From: Epiperipatus broadwayi
Taxonomy: Eukaryota > Onychophora > Udeonychophora > Euonychophora > Peripatidae
DNA: 64,000 bases
NCBI GenBank assembly: GCA_028023455.1
Contig: JAQFVV010006452.1
Span: forward strand, 300,501-364,500
Reading direction: 5' to 3'
The position numbers were made by a program, and so were the translations under genes. Positions 59,240-64,000 of the stretch are shown piece after piece; the first letter of the stretch is position 1, and the number at the start of each line of letters is the position of its first letter. The notes beneath the pieces were generated by a model that saw nothing but the letters and a program-made list of their open reading frames with translations, was not told where the DNA came from and did not search any database.

Positions 59240-61610
59240 TGAAAAGTTTGGAAATCTTTTTTAAAGTTGGAGTCTTTTTCATCCTTTCATCTGAAAGTGG
59301 AAGAATCTTGATGATTTTTTTTATAAATAGACTAAAACACAATTTTATCAGTTGCTATTGCAATTTTTTATTTATTTATTTATGATTATATATAAAATAT
59401 TTTACTAGTAATAACTTCTTTGGAAAGCTGTATGACACTAATTAGGGTTGTAATGCAAATGTTTTATAAAACAACTTTTATATTTTTATTGGTGAATATT
59501 GTTTCTCTATTTAGAGAAAAAGTATCTATGTTAATCTTCTGAAATCTTAATTAAATATTACCATAACAAATATGTCTTGAGTACTCAAATCTTCTTTGCA
59601 ATGACTTGCTAATTATTTACATATTATTTTGCCAGATATTAGAAGAAAAGATGCTTTATAGAAAACCTACAAAAAGCTGTGAGTAAATCAGATTTATCAC
59701 TAAATTAAGATCTATAAAATTTTATCATCTAAAATTCATCTTGAATCAAGATTCTTTTTCAGGATGTTAGACCAAGGATCCCTTTTCACAATTGAAGAAG
59801 TATGGTTTAAAAATGGATTTAGAGGATCTACTTAGATTATGCTGAAATCTCATTCCTAGAACCATTGTCACTGCATTATTCATTTCTTAAATGGAATTAA
59901 AGAAATATTGATCTATGTAGATACAATCAAACACAAATCATGAATCAAATAATTAGTTGCAAGTGAAGTTCTTAATAAATCCATTAGTGGCTCTATGTCC
60001 TGCTTTTTGCAATTTAATCTGCTTTAAAAAAAAATCATAACTTTAAAAAAAAAAAGGACAGTTTTTTCCTTTTTCAAGTATAAATGTCTGAATACTTCTG
60101 GGGTGCATAAAATTGGTCACAAGACCTTCAGGCTGACATGGGAAATGATCTATCTAAACAAAATATAAAAAAGGGCAAGTTGCCACCGACAAATACTGAC
60201 AGTAACTATGTAAATGTTAGCATTAATAATAGCTAGAGCAACATAGATGAAACTTATCCAAAAACAACTAGGTTGGAACAAAACATGCTAAACAACACCT
60301 TAACTGATGTCCAAATAGTGTGGCAGGTTTAGAACCAGAATAATGAGCAAAAGAAAAGCTGAACGCAGTGATTGCAAGGTTGAACTTTTAGAAAACACAC
60401 AATCGCAACATAGGAAAGATGCCAAGACTATTTTTAGACATTGTAGGACAACCTTTAGAACTACTTTTATAGCAATGTATCCCTCTTATAAACATTTGTT
60501 ACAATAGTAAAGTCATTAGTTTAATAATAAAAAAAAGTCTGAATATTTAAAAACAGTTCTAGGTGTTATTTTATGTTTTTAAATTAGAGAATAGATGCTG
60601 TTGAATTATTTGTCATTTATTTATATATATTATTCTGGATGAATAATTTCAACATATTTTAGTTTGAGTATAATTTCTTATAAATTTATAACAATAAAGA
60701 TTATAATTTTTCTTCATAATTCAGATCTACCTATTATTTTGTTAATTGCTGCTAAAGATTATAGAGAGCTGTGAAGAATATTAGGAATATTATGAGATTA
60801 AACACACACACACACACGTCAGTATGATTTTGATTGATTAAATCGTTTTTATTTTCCACTCCCATTTTTTAAAAAATGAAATTGAAAAGTGTAATCTTAA
60901 TTATAATCTTTTACAACAATGCATTTACATATTTATCATTTAGAGAGCATATTTCTGGGGGAGGGGGGTATTTTTACATTTTAACAGAGGAATTGACTTT
61001 TATATATATTTTTTCCAATTTATCGTTCCAAGTTGACAAACTATAAATTCTTATACATCAAATGAAATTAATTAATAAGATTCTTATTGTAGTTATTTTT
61101 GAAACTAAAAAGTAAAATAAAATAATACATTGCAAATTATTAATGTTAAAACAACCTATTGAAAAATGAGTTCATTTGAACTGTACTTGAACATCTTGTG
61201 ATCTGCAAAGCAATAAACCATCCAATTCTTTATTTCTTGAACACCTGCCTTTAATAACTATTAAAATATCTGTTACATACAGGTAGTAAACCATAAAATA
61301 AATTTATAAAAAATATTCTCATCATGTAAACTGATTTGCAACTATTAATCAATATTGTAATATTTGACATTTCTTTATATTCATCTACAATTTGCATTTG
61401 CATATCTGTTATAAATTAATATTTTATTGCTTAGTTACCCGAATTTTGGCAAAATTTTAACAAATATACATTGTTGTATTAGTTATAAGTGCATTCTATT
61501 AGTTCTATTATATATTAATATCATATACTGAAGTGTTAGTAATAATATTTTGTTTATTGTAATTTATTAGTTACTTTAATTATTAACTGCTAACTATGCT
61601 TATAAAACAT
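59240..61610. other. AT-rich; possible further LINE decay; (CA)n at 60804
   Basis: 59.6-60.5 kb has patches that look like former coding sequence (more C and G, short open islands on the plus strand) but I cannot assign them. A short CA run lies at 60804-60818. The rest is featureless. Confidence 0.4.
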
Positions 61611-61616
61611 CAATAA

Positions 61617-62205
61617 TTAAGCATGAAATGCATACATTGGTGATTATTTATCTTTTCCAACATGTCTGTGATCAGGTGGGTCAGCAATATGAGATGGCAT
61701 AGAGAGTTGAGGGTTATGTGAAAGTCTGAGTTCAAACCCCTTATATATTACTTTATATGTACAGGTGTGTAAGCCTGTAGAGTGTATTAAGTTACATATT
61801 GAAACAAAGTGTATTAAAAGTCTGCCCATCCCTCGCATATGTATGTAAAATGGATTATTCTCTGGTACATAGAATGACAATTTTGGCACTAAAATGGTCT
61901 TTGAACATTCCATCATCAGATTTTCAGTGAAATAGATGGCTGAACAGTTGTGGGTTGGAATAGTTTGAAACCTGTCCATTAAAAAATGAAGATTGACTAT
62001 CTTAATATAAAGCTGAGCACTGATTGTATATGTGTGTGGATATGGTAATCTGGACCAACTGATGAGTGCTGGTTTAGCATGAAATACATATATTGGTGAT
62101 TATTTATCTTTTCAATGCATGTGTGATGAGATGGGTCAGCAATATGAGATGGCATAGAGAATTGAGGGTTGTGTGAAAGTCTGAGTTTGAACCCCTTATA
62201 TATCA
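61617..62205 (+). mobile_element. H3 tRNA-like hammerhead element, dimer
   Basis: Two co-directional units have GAAA at 61625 and 62081 (456 bases apart). Each is followed by TTGGTGATTATTTATC, GGGTCAGCAATATGAGATGG, a B-box-like GAGTT(C/T)(A/G)AACCCC and CTTATATAT. The spacer carries TTTTCAGTGAAAT, CCTGTCCATT and CTATCTTAATATAAAGCTGAG. The first unit starts inside the ribozyme (3' half only) and the second stops after the B-box. The element thus begins and ends with the same ribozyme-to-B-box segment, as in the 28-kb dimer. Minus frames at 61644-61979 and 61997-62206 are shadows. Confidence 0.87.
62046..62102 (+). ncRNA. Hammerhead ribozyme (H3), best preserved copy
   Basis: TAAT, loop, CCAA (62055-62058), CTGATGA (62059-62065), stem II GTGCT-GGTTT-AGCAT (five pairs, one wobble), GAAA (62081-62084), stem III ATA-CA-TAT, cleavage A at 62092, TTGG (62093-62096), TG, ATTA. 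No position of the known core deviates. Confidence 0.85.
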
Positions 62206-62219
62206 ATAATTATCATAAA

Positions 62220-62870
62220 ATTTATTTGTAAATAAATTAATTTTTAAAGTAAAGCTAGAGTAATTATTTAATTATATGAAAATGAAATTAGTTGTTTTTG
62301 CAAAGTGAAAAAATATTTGATGAAATTATAAATTTATAAAGGTTTACTAATTTTGTGATTATAAAATGTATAGTAAAATAATATAAAGTAATAAAATTCC
62401 AAAAAAATATGTTCTATTGCCTCATATTTTTTTTAATATACATGGAAACTGAAGATTTGTAATTAGCTACTTCTATTTAAAGAGGAAGGAGATATTTAAA
62501 GAAAGATGTACTATTGATATTGTTTATTCATGATAGAAAATTAAAACGGATTTAAACAGTTTTGATGCATTATAAAATAGTAGAATCATGCTTTATTTAA
62601 GTTCAATATTCTTTAATGTATATATAACTATCTGTCAAGATCTGGGATGTCAAATGTTTTCAAATCTGTAATAAAATTGAGTAAAGTTTTTTGGATTTGG
62701 TTAAATATCATTGGGTTTTACTGCTTCATATTATCTTAAATTAAATGCTACAATTTGAAGAGTTCATTTCATTAATTACAAAGAAATCAAGTCATATGTT
62801 ACATGACCTAATTTAACAAGCTTGTATTACAAATGTTATATATAGAGCTCGCAAATAATCTCTTAACAAG
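62220..62870. other. AT-rich non-coding stretch
   Basis: Nothing recognised. Confidence 0.5.
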
Positions 62871-62960
62871 CTTTGCAGAATATCCCCAACCCAGATCGGT
62901 TTCTACTACTGGCTTCCTCAGTAAGGTGCTAGGATATTCCAGCATTTTGAAAACTCTAAT
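62850..62960 (-). repeat. H5 hammerhead-bearing repeat fragment
   Basis: The minus strand shares ATCCTAGCACCT and CTGAGGA with the H2 copy at 54.3 kb, but differs in stem II and stem III. It is a separate, related family seen once here, and its outer limits are unclear. Confidence 0.6.
62878..62939 (-). ncRNA. Hammerhead ribozyme (H5 type), type I
   Basis: Minus strand: GAATATCC, loop, CCTTA, CTGAGGA (62921-62915), an 11-base stem II region AGCCAGTAGTA that pairs poorly, GAAA (62903-62900), AC-CG-AT and cleavage C (expected GTC, here ATC), TGGG, loop, GGATATTC. The outer stem is eight perfect pairs and the inner one four pairs with two wobbles. The weak stem II and ATC triplet suggest decay. 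Confidence 0.65.
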
Positions 62961-63720
62961 ATATAACATTTCATTAACTGTACTAATTTTTTAGGGGTAA
63001 AAATAATTATTCTATTTTTAACTTGTTATATTAGATATCCAAATAAAATTTTCTTAAAACGTAAGTGATGTGTTCCTATTACACCAGAATGTCAACTTTT
63101 TACTATATTATTTCATGTGACTACAATCATCTACATAGATTGAAGTGTTTTTCATTAATTTCAAATATAGAGACTTGTAGTTGACCACAATTTCTCAGAA
63201 TATTTTAGTAATAATTGTATTATTAAGAAATGTATGAAGTTTATCACTAAAAATGTGTATATAAACCTTTTGCATAAAACATGCATACACATAGTAAATT
63301 GAACAACTGTCATTATTATATGTAATATAGAGACACTATAACAAAAAAAAAAAACTTTAAAATTAATTTTAAAAACTAAAATTTTTTAATTGGTTCATCT
63401 TATACTTATGGTTATCAATCCAATAATATTTCCCTATTAGACATTTAAAACATTCCTCTTATTTTAATGTTATTGGCTCTCTGATTCATCACGTGTTCAT
63501 TTTGTGTGATAAATAAAACTTCATTGATTTTTCTTTTACTCTCAGTTTTTTCTTCACAGCTCATTTCAACAATACTTTACTCATATTCATGTTCAGATTC
63601 TTTTTCATGATTATAAAATAGTAATTTGTAAAATTAATTTTAGCTTTGTAGTATATAAATGAATGCTGCACCATTCTTAGTCACAAGTTTTTTTAAGTTT
63701 TCTCATAGTATTCATATGGG
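62961..63720. other. AT-rich non-coding stretch
   Basis: Nothing recognised. Confidence 0.5.
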
Positions 63721-63722
63721 CA

Positions 63723-64000
<278 letters not shown>

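Noticed and set aside
61644-62206. Minus-strand frames of 111 and 69 residues with shared motifs
   Set aside because: The shared peptide arises because both lie on the two units of the H3 repeat; the plus strand holds the ribozyme and B-box.

Overview
This is a eukaryotic, strongly AT-rich, repeat-dominated window in which I find no convincing host protein-coding exon and no intact RNA gene. Long TA, TTA and GATA microsatellites, degraded LINE, Penelope-like and Ty3/gypsy retroelements, hAT and other inverted-repeat DNA elements and tRNA-derived SINE-like units make up what is recognisable. The mixture (RTE LINE ends with a TGATGA-type tail, Penelope-like GIY-YIG remnants, tRNA-headed short repeats, very long microsatellites) fits a lophotrochozoan, perhaps a cephalopod mollusc. 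That is inference; nothing here proves the species.

The most interesting content is a set of hammerhead self-cleaving ribozyme (HHR) motifs, about 17 to 20 in all, belonging to several interspersed or tandem repeat families that I label H1 to H5. H1 is a 401-bp tandem array at 40.1-41.4 kb, preceded by a head-to-head inverted copy at 39.9 kb. H2 is two diverged units at 25.7-26.0 and 54.2-54.5 kb that still share conserved hairpins with H1. H3 is a tRNA-like (B-box) element at 2.3, 27.9-28.6, 36.0-36.4 and 61.6-62.2 kb, twice in dimeric form; a relative (H3b) forms a 410-bp dimer at 44.8-45.3 kb. H4 is a roughly 138-bp unit, three in tandem at 38.1-38.6 kb, with single units at 47.5 kb, 22.5 kb and the window start. 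H5 is one copy at 62.9 kb. In each family the core strings CTGANGA and GAAA are flanked by complementary arms that fit type I hammerheads with a very short stem III. This resembles metazoan retrozymes, the SINE-like hammerhead repeats of schistosomes and the ribozymes of Penelope-like elements.

Layout. 0-9.7 kb: end of an H4 copy, microsatellites, an H3 copy, and a GC-richer minisatellite at 5.3 kb. 9.7-15.4 kb: giant TTA arrays and a 534-bp hAT element with perfect 8-bp target duplications. 15.4-22.6 kb: RTE LINE 3' end, a coiled-coil gag-like pseudogene, a tRNA-like SINE, and a Ty3/gypsy pol remnant with RNase H and integrase. 22.7-26.4 kb: TTG/TTA array, a CpG-richer 2.1-kb island bounded by TGTAAC/GTTACA, an H2 unit and a second SINE. 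27.9-35.5 kb: H3 dimer, palindromic element, Penelope-like remnant, LINE RT remnant and a hAT remnant with the start of its transposase. 35.8-41.8 kb: RTE ends, H3, H4 trimer, H1 array and a foldback element. 42.0-43.8 kb: an inverted-repeat element holding a 161-bp satellite. 44.8-50.0 kb: H3b dimer, Penelope-like remnant, H4 copy, tRNA-Gly-like SINE and an inverted tRNA-like pair with degenerate HHR-like motifs. 52.7-64.0 kb: 42-bp minisatellite, H2, foldback element, LINE RT remnant, H3 dimer, H5 and a terminal GATA array.

Nothing suggests genes working together as a pathway. What links the window is autonomous elements (RTE, other LINEs, Penelope-like, gypsy) that could have supplied reverse transcriptase to the non-coding families, including the ribozyme-bearing ones.
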